Source: CAMBRQ01 sp945870325
GTDB lineage: Bacteria > Bacillota > Clostridia > Lachnospirales > Lachnospiraceae
Assembly: GCF_050313795.1 (NCBI RefSeq)
Contig: NZ_JBNPMC010000037.1
Location: 1-32,620 of the forward strand
DNA: 32,620 bases
Reading direction: 5' to 3'
Both the position numbers and the translations under genes were made by a program. Position 1 is the first letter of the stretch, and every line of letters starts with the position of its first letter. Below the pieces are notes generated by a model. That model was not told the origin of the DNA and did no database searches. It was given only the letters and a program-made list of their open reading frames with translations. Positions 21,669 through 30,369 of the stretch are shown piece after piece.

Positions 21669-23087
21669 CTATTCTATTCTTAAGACCTCCTGACCTCTCA
21701 ACATAATGATCGGACCACCAGTCCCTTCTATGTACTCTTTGGTAATAGTCACCCGTCCGATACTGTCGTCTTTTGGAATCTCATACATAATATCCAGCAT
21801 AAATTCTTCAATAATCGCCCGAAGCGCTCTTGCACCAGTATCCTTCTTCATTGCTTTTCTTGCAATTGCAAGCAATGCCCCTTCGTCAAAATCCAGTTTT
21901 ACTTCATCCAGCGCAAGTAATTTCTGATATTGCTTCAGGATGGCATTCTTAGGTTCTTTCAGAATCTTGACCATCATCTCTTCTGTCAAGCCTTGCAAAG
22001 TAAACACAATCGGCAGACGGCCTAAAAACTCCGGAATCATTCCAAAATTCCGCAAGTCTTCTGTCGTAACCTTCTCAAGGATCGTCTTGTCATGATTGAA
22101 TCTGTCTTTCAGATCTGCGCCAAACCCAATGGAAGACTGTTTCGTCAAACGCTCCTTGATGATACCCTCCAGATCCGGGAATGCCCCACCACAAATAAAA
22201 AGAATATTCTTCGTATTCACCGTAGTCAGCGGCACCATTGCATTCTTGCTGTTGGCTCCCACCGGAACCTCCACATCGCTGCCTTCTAATAATTTTAGCA
22301 TTCCCTGCTGTACGGACTCACCGCTTACATCCCTCTGATTCGTGTTCTTCTTCTTGGCAATCTTATCAATCTCATCAATAAAGATGATTCCCTGCTCCGC
22401 CTTCTCAACATCATTGTCTGCCGCTGCCAGAAGTTTGGACACTACACTCTCGATATCGTCTCCGATGTATCCGGCCTCTGTAAGAGAGGTTGCATCGGTA
22501 ATGGCAAGCGGTACATCTAAGAGCCGCGCCAGAGTCTTAACCAGATATGTCTTACCGGAGCCTGTAGGTCCGATCATCAGCATATTAGACTTCTCAATCT
22601 CAATATCATCCATGGTATCCGTTGCCACCCGCTTATAATGATTATAAACAGCCACGGACATTGCCTTCTTCGCATATTCCTGACCTACCACATATTCATC
22701 CAGTCTCGCCTTAATCTTATGCGGCGCCGGGATATTGCGGATATCGATTAGGGGCTGTCTTGCCTCCCCTTCCTTTTTCTTCTTGATCTTCTGCTTCTTC
22801 GGAATACTCTGTTCCATATCTGCCATATTCACAATCTGCACTCCCGGCATATTCATCAACTGGCTCAGATCAATCTGTCCGTTGGTCATCGCGTCAAAAC
22901 TCTTCTGCATACAGTCGCTGCACACGGAAATCCCGTTCGGAAGATCTACCATCTTTCCTGCTACGCTCTCCGGACGCCTGCATACAAAGCAGACTTTTTC
23001 ATATTCATCCTCATGCTTCTTGGTATCTTCTACCTGCACGTTTTCTACTTTCTCCACATCGTTTCTATTATTGTCCTGTTCAGACAT
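21669..23087 (-). CDS. clpX: ClpX-type AAA+ unfoldase
   Basis: 472 aa. Zinc-binding domain with Cys33/36 (CFVC) and Cys56/59 (CSDC); linker with a basic KKQKIKKKKEGEAR insert (~97-110); AAA+ module with Walker A GPTGSGKT (173-180), pore loop GYIG (206-209), Walker B IIFIDEID (234-241) and sensor region. The ClpP-docking IGF tripeptide is present (320-322, SSIGFGAD). It unfolds tagged proteins and feeds them to ClpP. It is longer than typical ClpX (~410-430 aa) owing to a ~25-residue acidic N-terminal extension and the basic insert, and the pore loop reads GYIGDD rather than GYVGED. clpP is not beside it; instead it lies 15 bases after ligA and is followed by a subtilase gene. It may be a second, specialised copy; that needs the rest of the genome. 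Confidence 0.9.
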   Translation of the reverse strand: MSEQDNNRNDVEKVENVQVEDTKKHEDEYEKVCFVCRRPESVAGKMVDLPNGISVCSDCMQKSFDAMTNGQIDLSQLMNMPGVQIVNMADMEQSIPKKQKIKKKKEGEARQPLIDIRNIPAPHKIKARLDEYVVGQEYAKKAMSVAVYNHYKRVATDTMDDIEIEKSNMLMIGPTGSGKTYLVKTLARLLDVPLAITDATSLTEAGYIGDDIESVVSKLLAAADNDVEKAEQGIIFIDEIDKIAKKKNTNQRDVSGESVQQGMLKLLEGSDVEVPVGANSKNAMVPLTTVNTKNILFICGGAFPDLEGIIKERLTKQSSIGFGADLKDRFNHDKTILEKVTTEDLRNFGMIPEFLGRLPIVFTLQGLTEEMMVKILKEPKNAILKQYQKLLALDEVKLDFDEGALLAIARKAMKKDTGARALRAIIEEFMLDIMYEIPKDDSIGRVTITKEYIEGTGGPIIMLRGQEVLRIE

Positions 23088-23102
23088 CTTCTTCCCTTCT
23101 TT

Positions 23103-25076
23103 CTACCGGTTTCTTCCCCCATTTACCATACTAAGGAATGTCTCTTCTGATATGATTGGGATTCCCAGTTCGTTTGCTTTCTTATTCTTAGATGATGTAG
23201 ACGTCACATCGTTGTTGATCAGATAGTCCGTCTTAGAAGTCACAGATCCGGTTACCTTTCCTCCCAGACTTTCAATCAGTTCTTTTACTTCATTACGGTT
23301 AGCAAAATGTTCTACACTTCCGGTAATCACAAAATTAACTCCTGCAAATATCTGCCTTGTCTGTTCCTGTTCTTCTTTTGGAATCACCAGTTCTGCCAAA
23401 AGATTCCTGAACTGCTTCACATGAAGTTCTGAAGAGAAATAATCCACATACGCTTTTGCAATTACCTCACCGATGCCGGTGATTGCATTCAGATCTTCCC
23501 TTGCAGCCTTAAGCATCATCTCCACATCATAGTGGAATTCCTTACAAATCATCTTCGCATTAGCAAGACCGATATTGGCAATTCCAAGACCATATATTAC
23601 TCGCGGAAGCGTAGTGGTTCTTGCTTTCTCCACACTTGCGATCAGATTCTTATAAGACCTCTCTCCGAATCCCTCCAGATTCTGAATCGCTTCCTGATAT
23701 CGATCCAAGTGGAAGATATCCGCATATTCCTTAATGTATCCCAGGGAAATGAATTTCTCCAGAGTTGCCTCGGACAAGCCTTCGATATTCAATGCATCCC
23801 TGCTTACGAATAAGGTAAATGCCTTAACGTGCTTTGCCTGGCACTCCGGGTTGGTACAGTATAACGCTCTCGCATTGCTTATCTGACGAATCTCTGTAGC
23901 ACCCTGGCAGACGGGGCATGCCTTCGGAATATCCTTTACTCCGCTGCGGGTTAGGTTCTTTGCGATCTGTGGGATAATCATATTCGCCTTATATACTTCT
24001 ATCTTATCACCAATTCCCAGTTCCAGTTCTTCCATAATACTGATGTTGTGGACACTGGCACGGCTTACAGTGGTTCCTTCTAATTCCACCGGCTCAAATA
24101 TAGCAACCGGATTAATCAGTCCTGTCCTTGATGGACTCCATTCAATCTCCAGAAGCGTCGTCTCCCGAATCTCATCCGCCCATTTGAACGCAAAAGAATC
24201 TCTTGGGAACTTCGAAGTTCTCCCCAATGACTGACCATACGCTATATCATCATATACTAGCACAAGTCCGTCGGATGGGAAATCATTCCGGGTAATTTTT
24301 TCTGAAAATTTAATAACTTCCTGTTCCACGGTATCTGCTGTTACTTCATGGAACTCCACCACCTCAAATCCCTGCTCTCTTAACCAGTTCATCTGACAGG
24401 CTCTGGAATTCCGGAATTCTACATTCTCCGCCTGCACAAGGGAGAAAGCGTAGAACTTCACATTCCTTTTCGCCGTAATCTCATTGTTCAACTGGCGCAC
24501 AGAACCACTGCAAAGATTCCGGGGATTCTTATATTTCGCATCGACATCTTCGATTTCTTCATTGATCTTCTCAAAGTCTTTATATCCTATAATCGCCTCT
24601 CCTCTTAAGATCAATTCTCCCTGATATGCGATCTGAAGGGGAATATTCTTGAACACTCTGGCATTATTCGTAATAACTTCTCCTACTTCTCCGTTGCCTC
24701 GCGTAACTGCCTTATACAATTTCCCCTCCCGATAAGTAAGAACAATCGTAAGCCCATCCATCTTCCAGGACATAATCGCCTTCTGATTCCCCAAAAAGCG
24801 CTTCAATTCTTCCACTTCCTTCGTCTTATCCAAAGAAAGCATCGGTCTTTCATGGCGCTCTTTTGGAAGTTCACTCAACACTTCATATCCTACATTCACC
24901 GTCGGGCTGCCTGACAGTGTGATTCCTAATTCCTTCTCCAATTCCAGAAGTTCGTCGTACAACTGATCATACTCATAGTTGCTCATGATTTCTTCCGCAT
25001 CTTGATAATAAGCGCGTCCGGCTCTATTCAACAACTCTACTAATTCCTGCATTCTGGCTTTCTTTGACTTGCTCAT
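23103..25076 (-). CDS. ligA: NAD-dependent DNA ligase
   Basis: 657 aa, near the usual ~670. Domain Ia (YYQDAEEIMSNYEYDQLYDE), adenylation domain with the nucleophile Lys105 in SWKMDGLTIVL, RGEA, and LEIEWSPSRTGLINPVAIFEPV leading into the OB fold; four-cysteine zinc finger (CPVC, then CTNPEC); helix-hairpin-helix region (GLGIANIGLANAKMI, ITGIGEVIAKAYVDYF) and a C-terminal BRCT domain (GVNFVITGSVEHFANRNEVK). It seals nicks using NAD. Several usual motif positions differ: NPRNLCSGSVRQL for NPRNAAAGSLRQL, RGNGEVGE for RGDGxxGED, PSRTG for VGRTG, so this may be a second, divergent ligase. The ATG overlaps the end of rluF by 53 bases and its AGGAG is 13 nt away; an ATG 8 codons later is an alternative. 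Confidence 0.92.
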   Translation of the reverse strand: MSKSKKARMQELVELLNRAGRAYYQDAEEIMSNYEYDQLYDELLELEKELGITLSGSPTVNVGYEVLSELPKERHERPMLSLDKTKEVEELKRFLGNQKAIMSWKMDGLTIVLTYREGKLYKAVTRGNGEVGEVITNNARVFKNIPLQIAYQGELILRGEAIIGYKDFEKINEEIEDVDAKYKNPRNLCSGSVRQLNNEITAKRNVKFYAFSLVQAENVEFRNSRACQMNWLREQGFEVVEFHEVTADTVEQEVIKFSEKITRNDFPSDGLVLVYDDIAYGQSLGRTSKFPRDSFAFKWADEIRETTLLEIEWSPSRTGLINPVAIFEPVELEGTTVSRASVHNISIMEELELGIGDKIEVYKANMIIPQIAKNLTRSGVKDIPKACPVCQGATEIRQISNARALYCTNPECQAKHVKAFTLFVSRDALNIEGLSEATLEKFISLGYIKEYADIFHLDRYQEAIQNLEGFGERSYKNLIASVEKARTTTLPRVIYGLGIANIGLANAKMICKEFHYDVEMMLKAAREDLNAITGIGEVIAKAYVDYFSSELHVKQFRNLLAELVIPKEEQEQTRQIFAGVNFVITGSVEHFANRNEVKELIESLGGKVTGSVTSKTDYLINNDVTSTSSKNKKANELGIPIISEETFLSMVNGGRNR

Positions 25077-25770
25077 ATAATTCTTTTAACTCCTGCTCTG
25101 TCAATTTTCTTACGGCACCCGGTTTTAAGGTCCCAAGTTTCACGTTCATAATTCTTACTCTTACCAGTCTGGTAACTTTATATCCTAATGCATCGCACAT
25201 TCTCCGTATCTGCCGGTTTAATCCCTGAGTCAATACAATAGAAAATGTATACTTGCCGATTTTCTGAACTTTACATGGTCTGGTTACCACATCCAGTTCC
25301 TTCTCTTTATCTATAATTCTGACACCCTCAGACATCTTCTGTATGAATTCCTCTGTAATCGGCTTATTCACCGTCACTTTATATTCCTTCTCGTGACCGT
25401 ATCTTGCACGCATCATCCCATTGATCAGATCTCCGTCATTGGTCATGATCAGCAGCCCTTCCGAATCCTTATCCAGTCTTCCTGCATAGGTGATTCTCAC
25501 CGGATAATTCAGATAACGGATAATATTCTTCTTCTCTTTTTTATCTTCTGTACAAACAATCCCGGCGGGCTTATTGACCGCCAGGACGATTCTTTCCATC
25601 TTATCTCTTATTACTTTTTTGCCGATTCTTACTTCCTGCCCCGGCTCTATCTTTGTTCCCGGAGCCGCTTTTCTTCCATCGACAGTTACGCGTCCGCTTT
25701 CAATCAGCCGGTCTGCCTCTCTTCTGGAGCATACCCCGGCATCGCTTAGATATTTATTCAGTCTCACCAT
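25024..25770 (-). CDS. rluF: 23S rRNA pseudouridine synthase, RluF-type
   Basis: 248 aa. An N-terminal S4 RNA-binding domain (MVRLNKYLSDAGVCSRREAD to ~50) precedes the RsuA/RluB/E/F catalytic domain with nucleophile Asp100 in YAGRLDKDSEGLLIMTNDGD. The stretches HEKEYKVTVNKPITEEFIQK and LTQGLNRQIRRMCDALGY, and the VRVRIMNVKLG segment, are closer to RluF than to RluB or RsuA as I recall them, suggesting U2604 of 23S rRNA as target. A C-terminal ~25-residue helix (QELKELYEQVKESQN) overlaps the start of ligA. GGAGT lies 8 nt before the ATG. The start overlaps the end of the DHHW gene by 17 bases. Confidence 0.9.
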   Translation of the reverse strand: MVRLNKYLSDAGVCSRREADRLIESGRVTVDGRKAAPGTKIEPGQEVRIGKKVIRDKMERIVLAVNKPAGIVCTEDKKEKKNIIRYLNYPVRITYAGRLDKDSEGLLIMTNDGDLINGMMRARYGHEKEYKVTVNKPITEEFIQKMSEGVRIIDKEKELDVVTRPCKVQKIGKYTFSIVLTQGLNRQIRRMCDALGYKVTRLVRVRIMNVKLGTLKPGAVRKLTEQELKELYEQVKESQNAGISRVVE

Positions 25771-26932
25771 TTTGCAATACTCCGCTGATACTGTTATCCT
25801 CTACAAATGTATTCCCATTATATAAGAACAACACGCTTGTAATCTTATTCTCTGCCATTACCTCGTCCAAATTGCCATAATAATATCTGGGATCGATGAT
25901 AATAATCTCCCGGTAATACGGTGTCAGGAACGGAACCAGGCAGTTGGCATAGGAATCCTTAATCAGCAGTAGCCTATCTGTCGTATCTGCTGTTGTCCGT
26001 ATATCCACCGTGGCATGATTGCCGCTAAGGAACATGGCATACTTATCCTTCTCTTCGAGTTTCGAACTATCATATAATGTAGCCGTCTTTTTCTGCTCCT
26101 CCACATAATTGACCACAACTTTGGGCGCATCATCCTCATTCTTCGGCGCATAGATATAGATTGGCTCTTCATATCCCGTCTCGTATCCACTTGTAGCTGA
26201 CAATGTCCCGTTAAAAGTACTGGTAACAGCATATTCCGTTAATTTCGGTTCTTTTGAAGTATCCAGATTCATCGTCTCTGCCAACTGCTGATATGCATAG
26301 CATGCCCCAAGCGTCGTCCAGTGATGATCCGTCCGATAGTAAATATTTTCTTTCTTATGTGCCGCAAGCGTCTTACTTACATCCACCCAGGTGATCTGCT
26401 CTCCCAAAGCCTTCTGAATCCCTTCAAATACTTCGTTCTGATCTTCTGTAACTGCAAAATTCGGCAGTTTATCAGACAAGATATTCGCGGCATTCGGAAC
26501 CAGCATCATATACATCGGAATCTCATCATACTTTGATTCGAATTCTCTGATTGTCTCCAGATTCTGCTGCATCTGTTCCTCATTAGGTCTTGCGATATCC
26601 TCCAGCAGATAGTGCTTCTTTCCCTTGAACACACCGTTAGATTCTCTTTTTCCTACCAGCAGATCCACGCGCGTCTTAAGCGCCACCCACAGATTCCTGC
26701 CTGCAAACTGGTCAGACTTATAGGCTTCATATTGATCCATGAATCTGCCGCTCTCGATTCCTGACAAGGTAATTTGCGGCTTCTGCTCCAGCATCCGGTT
26801 CTCCTTATCCGAGAATTCCTTATCCCTGGAAATCAGATTGATCAGAACAATGATCCCCATCATCCCCAGAAACAACAGCGCCATTATCTTTTTTTTATGC
26901 AGTTTTTCTCTCTTGTTACCCTCTTGTTTCAT
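25754..26932 (-). CDS. DHHW-family membrane-anchored protein
   Basis: 392 aa. A basic N-terminus and one membrane helix (KIMALLFLGMMGIIVLINLI, 15-34) place the rest outside the cell. The motif YYRTDHHWTTLGA (DHHW at 202-205) defines the family, which is related to AlgJ/AlgX-type SGNH acyltransferases; the C-terminal half has RLLLIKDSYANCLVPFLTPY, where the DSYAN Ser and the DHHW Asp-His would form the catalytic centre. It probably takes acyl groups delivered across the membrane by the MBOAT protein encoded directly upstream and transfers them to a surface glycan. AGGAG, overlapping the MBOAT stop codon, is 5 nt from the ATG, so the two are coupled. Acceptor unknown. Confidence 0.88.
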   Translation of the reverse strand: MKQEGNKREKLHKKKIMALLFLGMMGIIVLINLISRDKEFSDKENRMLEQKPQITLSGIESGRFMDQYEAYKSDQFAGRNLWVALKTRVDLLVGKRESNGVFKGKKHYLLEDIARPNEEQMQQNLETIREFESKYDEIPMYMMLVPNAANILSDKLPNFAVTEDQNEVFEGIQKALGEQITWVDVSKTLAAHKKENIYYRTDHHWTTLGACYAYQQLAETMNLDTSKEPKLTEYAVTSTFNGTLSATSGYETGYEEPIYIYAPKNEDDAPKVVVNYVEEQKKTATLYDSSKLEEKDKYAMFLSGNHATVDIRTTADTTDRLLLIKDSYANCLVPFLTPYYREIIIIDPRYYYGNLDEVMAENKITSVLFLYNGNTFVEDNSISGVLQNGETE

Positions 26933-26940
26933 ATATACTC

Positions 26941-28347
26941 CTAAAATCTAAAATACAGGAACGGATTATAGGTCTCTGTTACCAGATATGCAATACACAG
27001 CAAGAACATTACGCCATAGATCACACAGTCGACAATGACATGTTCCCTGCCTTTCCTGCTAAAAAACTTTTCATAACTGCGGTATACCACCGGAGTTGAT
27101 CCTACAATCAACACAATCCACAGGAACAGATTCGTAACCAGGAGATACAGACTTTCCCGATCAATTCCTCCATGAGCACCTGCTCCGAACATCACCTTCA
27201 GGTATCCAAAAGCACTGCCAAGACTTGGGCTAAAGAAGAACACCCATCCTATCATCACGAGCACAATACTATAGATGTGCTTTATCACTCCCGGAAGTTT
27301 GTTCAGCATCTTTCCAAGAAAATATTTCTCAATAATCAACAAGATTCCATAGTACAATCCCCATGCCACAAAGTTCCATGCCGCTCCATGCCACAGACCT
27401 GTCAGGAACCATACCACCAGTAAATTACGAAGATGCTTTGCAACCGTCACCCGATTACCACCTAACGGAATATACACATATTCCCTGAACCAGGTACCAA
27501 GTGAGATATGCCACCTGCGCCAGAATTCCGTAATACTCGTTGCAATATACGGATAATCAAAATTCTTCAGGAATTCGAATCCAAACATCTTGCCAAGCCC
27601 AATCGCCATATCGGAATATCCGCTAAAATCAAAATAAATCTGGAACGTATACGCCGCACATCCAAGCCATGCACTTAAGACGGATACCTGTCCGGATGGA
27701 AGCGCTGCCACTTCTGTATATACCATTCCTATGGTATTGGCAAGCAGCACCTTCTTAGCCAGCCCGCGGACAAAGAACATCACGCCTTCACCGAACTTAT
27801 TCCAAGATTCCTGACGGGTACGAAGCTGCCTGTCAATCTCAGAATATTTGACAATCGGTCCCGCAATCAACTGTGGAAACATCGTCACATACAGGGCAAA
27901 ATCCATCAGATTCCTCTGCACTTTCACATTTCCCCGGTATACGTCTATAATGTAGGACAATATCTGGAATGTATAGAAAGAGATTCCTATGGGCAGTGCC
28001 AGTTCCCGATATGGTATATTTACAGGAAGCACCGCATTCAGACTTCCTAACAGGAAGCCCTCATACTTGAAGAACCCCAGAAGCGCCAGATTCACCACAA
28101 CCGTAAATACGAGGCTTCTCTTAGCCGCCTGACGATTCTTCAACTTTCTCGCAATGTCCAGCCCGCTGATATAATTAAATAGGATAGAAAATATCATCAG
28201 AAATATATATACCGGTTCTCCCCATGCATAGAACACAAGGCTTGCAAGCAGAAGTACCGCATTCTTGAAGCGCCTTGGCACTATGTAATATAAAATCAAT
28301 ATAATCGGCAAAAATGTAAATAAAAATACAATACTGCTAAATAACAT
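26941..28347 (-). CDS. MBOAT-family O-acyltransferase (AlgI/DltB-like)
   Basis: 468 aa with about ten or more membrane segments throughout. The AlgI-type signature is clear: GISFYTFQILSYIIDVYRG, FPQLIAGPIVKYSEI, IYFDFSGYSDMAIG, EFWRRWHISLGTWFREYVYI (His280), IPLGGNR, and WFLTGLWHGAAWNFVAWG with the invariant catalytic His320. Such proteins pass acetyl or other acyl groups from a cytoplasmic donor across the membrane to an extracellular transferase. The partners are next door: DHHW protein downstream, SGNH hydrolase and DUF4358 upstream. AAGGAAA is about 10 nt before the ATG. Target polymer (teichoic acid, polysaccharide or peptidoglycan) is not deducible here; no dlt genes are in the window, so D-alanylation is unlikely. 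Confidence 0.94.
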   Translation of the reverse strand: MLFSSIVFLFTFLPIILILYYIVPRRFKNAVLLLASLVFYAWGEPVYIFLMIFSILFNYISGLDIARKLKNRQAAKRSLVFTVVVNLALLGFFKYEGFLLGSLNAVLPVNIPYRELALPIGISFYTFQILSYIIDVYRGNVKVQRNLMDFALYVTMFPQLIAGPIVKYSEIDRQLRTRQESWNKFGEGVMFFVRGLAKKVLLANTIGMVYTEVAALPSGQVSVLSAWLGCAAYTFQIYFDFSGYSDMAIGLGKMFGFEFLKNFDYPYIATSITEFWRRWHISLGTWFREYVYIPLGGNRVTVAKHLRNLLVVWFLTGLWHGAAWNFVAWGLYYGILLIIEKYFLGKMLNKLPGVIKHIYSIVLVMIGWVFFFSPSLGSAFGYLKVMFGAGAHGGIDRESLYLLVTNLFLWIVLIVGSTPVVYRSYEKFFSRKGREHVIVDCVIYGVMFLLCIAYLVTETYNPFLYFRF

Positions 28348-28379
28348 AACCGCAAGTTTCCTTCTCTATCTATATCTTT

Positions 28380-28865
28380 CTAGATACCTTTCTTAAAAGC
28401 CGCATAAATTGCATCTGCGTCTTCTGATATTGTTAACATTACATAATATCCTCTGCTGTCCAACACTGCCGAATTGATCAACTTCGTCTGTTCGACACCA
28501 TATCCCTCAAAACTGGATTTCTGAGTTGACAACCGCTTTTCTGCTGCCTTTTCTACCGTCTCTGCCTGAGACTTATCTTTTAACTTTACCACCAGAATCT
28601 CATTCACACTCATGACATCATTAGGGATATAGAGCATAACCCCGTCATAGTCACTGGCATTCAACCCATAATACTTTTTCAGGTCCTGAGTTGTCCCCTT
28701 TGTCATACCGTCTTCTTTGGTAACCTCCATAATCTTCTCCCGGATTGTCTTCACCGGGACATCGCCCGAACCCTCCTGGGATAGAAGAATCGCAATATAT
28801 GCGATCAAGGCTACGACTACTGCGTATCTTAATAAATTCAGCAGATCTATCTTCTGTTTCTTCAT
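28380..28865 (-). CDS. DUF4358 membrane-anchored protein
   Basis: 161 aa. One N-terminal membrane helix (LLRYAVVVALIAYIAILL, ~10-28), then a small extracytoplasmic domain with the DUF4358 pattern: DLKKYYGLNASDYDGVMLYI, then EILVVKLKDKSQAETVEKAA, and ILDSRGYYVML-like strands near the C-terminus (SAVLDSRGYYVMLTISEDAD). The family is very common in Lachnospiraceae beside MBOAT/DHHW/SGNH genes; its role is unknown, perhaps an accessory of the acylation complex. Its ATG overlaps the stop of the SGNH hydrolase gene by one base (TAATG). Confidence 0.88.
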   Translation of the reverse strand: MKKQKIDLLNLLRYAVVVALIAYIAILLSQEGSGDVPVKTIREKIMEVTKEDGMTKGTTQDLKKYYGLNASDYDGVMLYIPNDVMSVNEILVVKLKDKSQAETVEKAAEKRLSTQKSSFEGYGVEQTKLINSAVLDSRGYYVMLTISEDADAIYAAFKKGI

Positions 28866-29674
28866 TATAACTTTGCAACCTCCGCCATATGCTCCACCCA
28901 GCCGATGTAATATTCCGGCGCTACATGGATTCCATCCCCTGAATAGTACTCTTCTTTGACCAGGCTTCCATTATCTATGAATGTTATATCTTCCTCTTCA
29001 CACAATTTCTCAAGCTGCTCATTATACTGTGGAATAGCCCCGTATCCTGCATTCTCATCAATCACATGCTGCTGCACCGGAAGCACGCTGTTCACATAGA
29101 TTCTGGTCTCCGGCAGTGCCTCCTTCAACCTGTCAATCACGCCTTTGTATGTTTCTGCAAATACACCCGCATCGGCATCAGCTCCCTTGATATCATTCAT
29201 TCCATATGCCAGAAACAGTATCTGAGGCTGAAGTTCTATGGCTTTTGCAATGTGTGCTTCTGCCAGTTCGCTTCCCACTCCGCACACACCGGCTCCCCGG
29301 TCTGCCTGTACATGAGACTGATCCAGCACACCGTACTCATACAGCCCCTGTGTGATCGAATCCCCTATCACAAATGCATTCACGAATTTCTCATTTGCCG
29401 GACGGTTCGCCCATTCTTCATCTGCCGCTCGCTCCGCTTCCTCCAGTTCCTGGATCTGCCTGTCCACCTCAGTCACCTCGACTGCTTCCATCTGCTGAAG
29501 TTTCTTGACACCGTCCTTCGTGTCAACTCTTGGATTCATCAGACGGATGACAACCACGATAACTCCAAGAACAAGAAGCACGACAACTACTGTAACGGCG
29601 GTACGCAGAACGGTATCTTTTTCTTCGTCTGTTATTGTTTTATTGATAAATTTTCTTTTGTTCTTTTCACTCAC
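28865..29674 (-). CDS. SGNH/GDSL hydrolase, membrane-anchored
   Basis: 269 aa from a GTG start (GGGAG ~10 nt upstream). A membrane helix (~25-46, VTVVVVLLVLGVIVVVIRLM) follows a charged N-terminus; residues ~50-95 are a helical stalk. The SGNH domain has block I VIGDSITQG (Ser106), the Gly region RGAGVCGVG, block III YGMNDIKG (Asn160) and block V SGDGIHVAPEYY (Asp247, His250), a complete esterase/acyltransferase triad. Acting outside the cell beside an MBOAT and a DHHW protein, it probably adds or removes O-acyl groups on a surface glycan. It is the first gene of the ten-gene minus-strand run, behind a strong promoter. Confidence 0.92.
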   Translation of the reverse strand: MSEKNKRKFINKTITDEEKDTVLRTAVTVVVVLLVLGVIVVVIRLMNPRVDTKDGVKKLQQMEAVEVTEVDRQIQELEEAERAADEEWANRPANEKFVNAFVIGDSITQGLYEYGVLDQSHVQADRGAGVCGVGSELAEAHIAKAIELQPQILFLAYGMNDIKGADADAGVFAETYKGVIDRLKEALPETRIYVNSVLPVQQHVIDENAGYGAIPQYNEQLEKLCEEEDITFIDNGSLVKEEYYSGDGIHVAPEYYIGWVEHMAEVAKL

Positions 29675-29708
29675 TTAAATGCGTCTCCCTATATGCACAT
29701 ATAAGAAT

Positions 29709-29737
29709 ATTGTACTGTTTTTCCCTACAAAAGTCAA
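29709..29737 (-). promoter_or_regulatory. Promoter of the ten-gene operon starting with the SGNH gene
   Basis: Minus-strand TTGACT (29737-29732), 17 bp, TACAAT (29714-29709). It is the only near-consensus promoter I found for the genes from 29674 down to 19135. Confidence 0.75.
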
Positions 29738-29742
29738 ATATA

Positions 29743-29751
29743 TGCTATACT
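29743..29751 (+). promoter_or_regulatory. Possible extended -10 promoter of the DUF5721 gene
   Basis: TGC-TATACT at 29743-29751 is an extended -10 element without a clear -35 box. It is 6 bp from the -35 box of the divergent SGNH promoter, so the two promoters share control sequence. Confidence 0.4.
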
Positions 29752-29804
29752 GTAGTTATTAGCCAATCAACATAATATTGGCGCGAAGCGAAAGGAAATT
29801 GTGT

Positions 29805-30281
29805 ATGAATGTTTTAGCATTGTCAGCAAAATCTTGTATGTCTCATCTGCTTTTGAAGGATACGTTTGATGGATTTTCTTTTATCGAGGGTGAGATTACT
29901 ACATATAATAAGTTTTCTATTGACGGATTCTTGCATAAGGATTTTTTTGATGAGGAGCCCGGAAGGGCTTATTCTTATTGGAAAGAGTTGAGAGAGTATT
30001 GTTTTAGTATTATCAGGGGGAAGAGAACACCGCTGAATTTTAAGATTATTTTGTCGATGGCGCCAGAGAATTTTGCTTCTTTTCTGGACGAGCGCCAGAT
30101 TCATGTGTGCAGACCAGAAGAAATCCAAGGACTATACCTGAACTTCCACTATGACGGAACAACCCTTCAATGTGTTACCGGAATATCCATGCGAACATTT
30201 ACACTGGACAAGACCGTGGAGCGTGAATGGGATTCTTATGCCGAGAAGTTCTTCTCAGAATCCGGAATCGAGCGAGAATAA
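29805..30281 (+). CDS. DUF5721 family protein
   Basis: 158 aa from the ATG at 29805, preceded by AAAGGAAA at ~8 nt; a TTG 27 bases upstream opens the same frame but lacks a ribosome site. The N-terminus MNVLALSAKSCMSHLLLKDT, then FSFIEGEITTYNKFSIDGFL, is the typical opening of DUF5721, a Lachnospiraceae-centred family of unknown function. The rest is mixed alpha/beta, soluble, with no signal peptide or membrane segment; a conserved-looking central segment is NFKIILSMAPENFASFLDER. It stands alone on the plus strand, divergent from the O-acylation operon and convergent with htpG. The codon usage of its first ~300 bases is more AT-rich than the last ~180. Confidence 0.8.
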   Translation: MNVLALSAKSCMSHLLLKDTFDGFSFIEGEITTYNKFSIDGFLHKDFFDEEPGRAYSYWKELREYCFSIIRGKRTPLNFKIILSMAPENFASFLDERQIHVCRPEEIQGLYLNFHYDGTTLQCVTGISMRTFTLDKTVEREWDSYAEKFFSESGIERE

Positions 30282-30369
30282 CGAAAAATCATCCCCCGGA
30301 CTCCACTCCCCCACACCTCTTATGCAGAATTCTCCTCCCGATGGAATTTCACGTTGTCAGGGAATCCCA

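Noticed and set aside
22735..23226. 163-codon plus-strand open frame opposite clpX and ligA
   Set aside because: Phe/Ser/Cys-rich antisense shadow spanning two real genes, no ribosome site.
29066..29704. 212-codon plus-strand open frame opposite the SGNH gene
   Set aside because: It is antisense to a well-supported enzyme with a full catalytic triad; His/Cys/Leu-rich composition is typical of a shadow frame.
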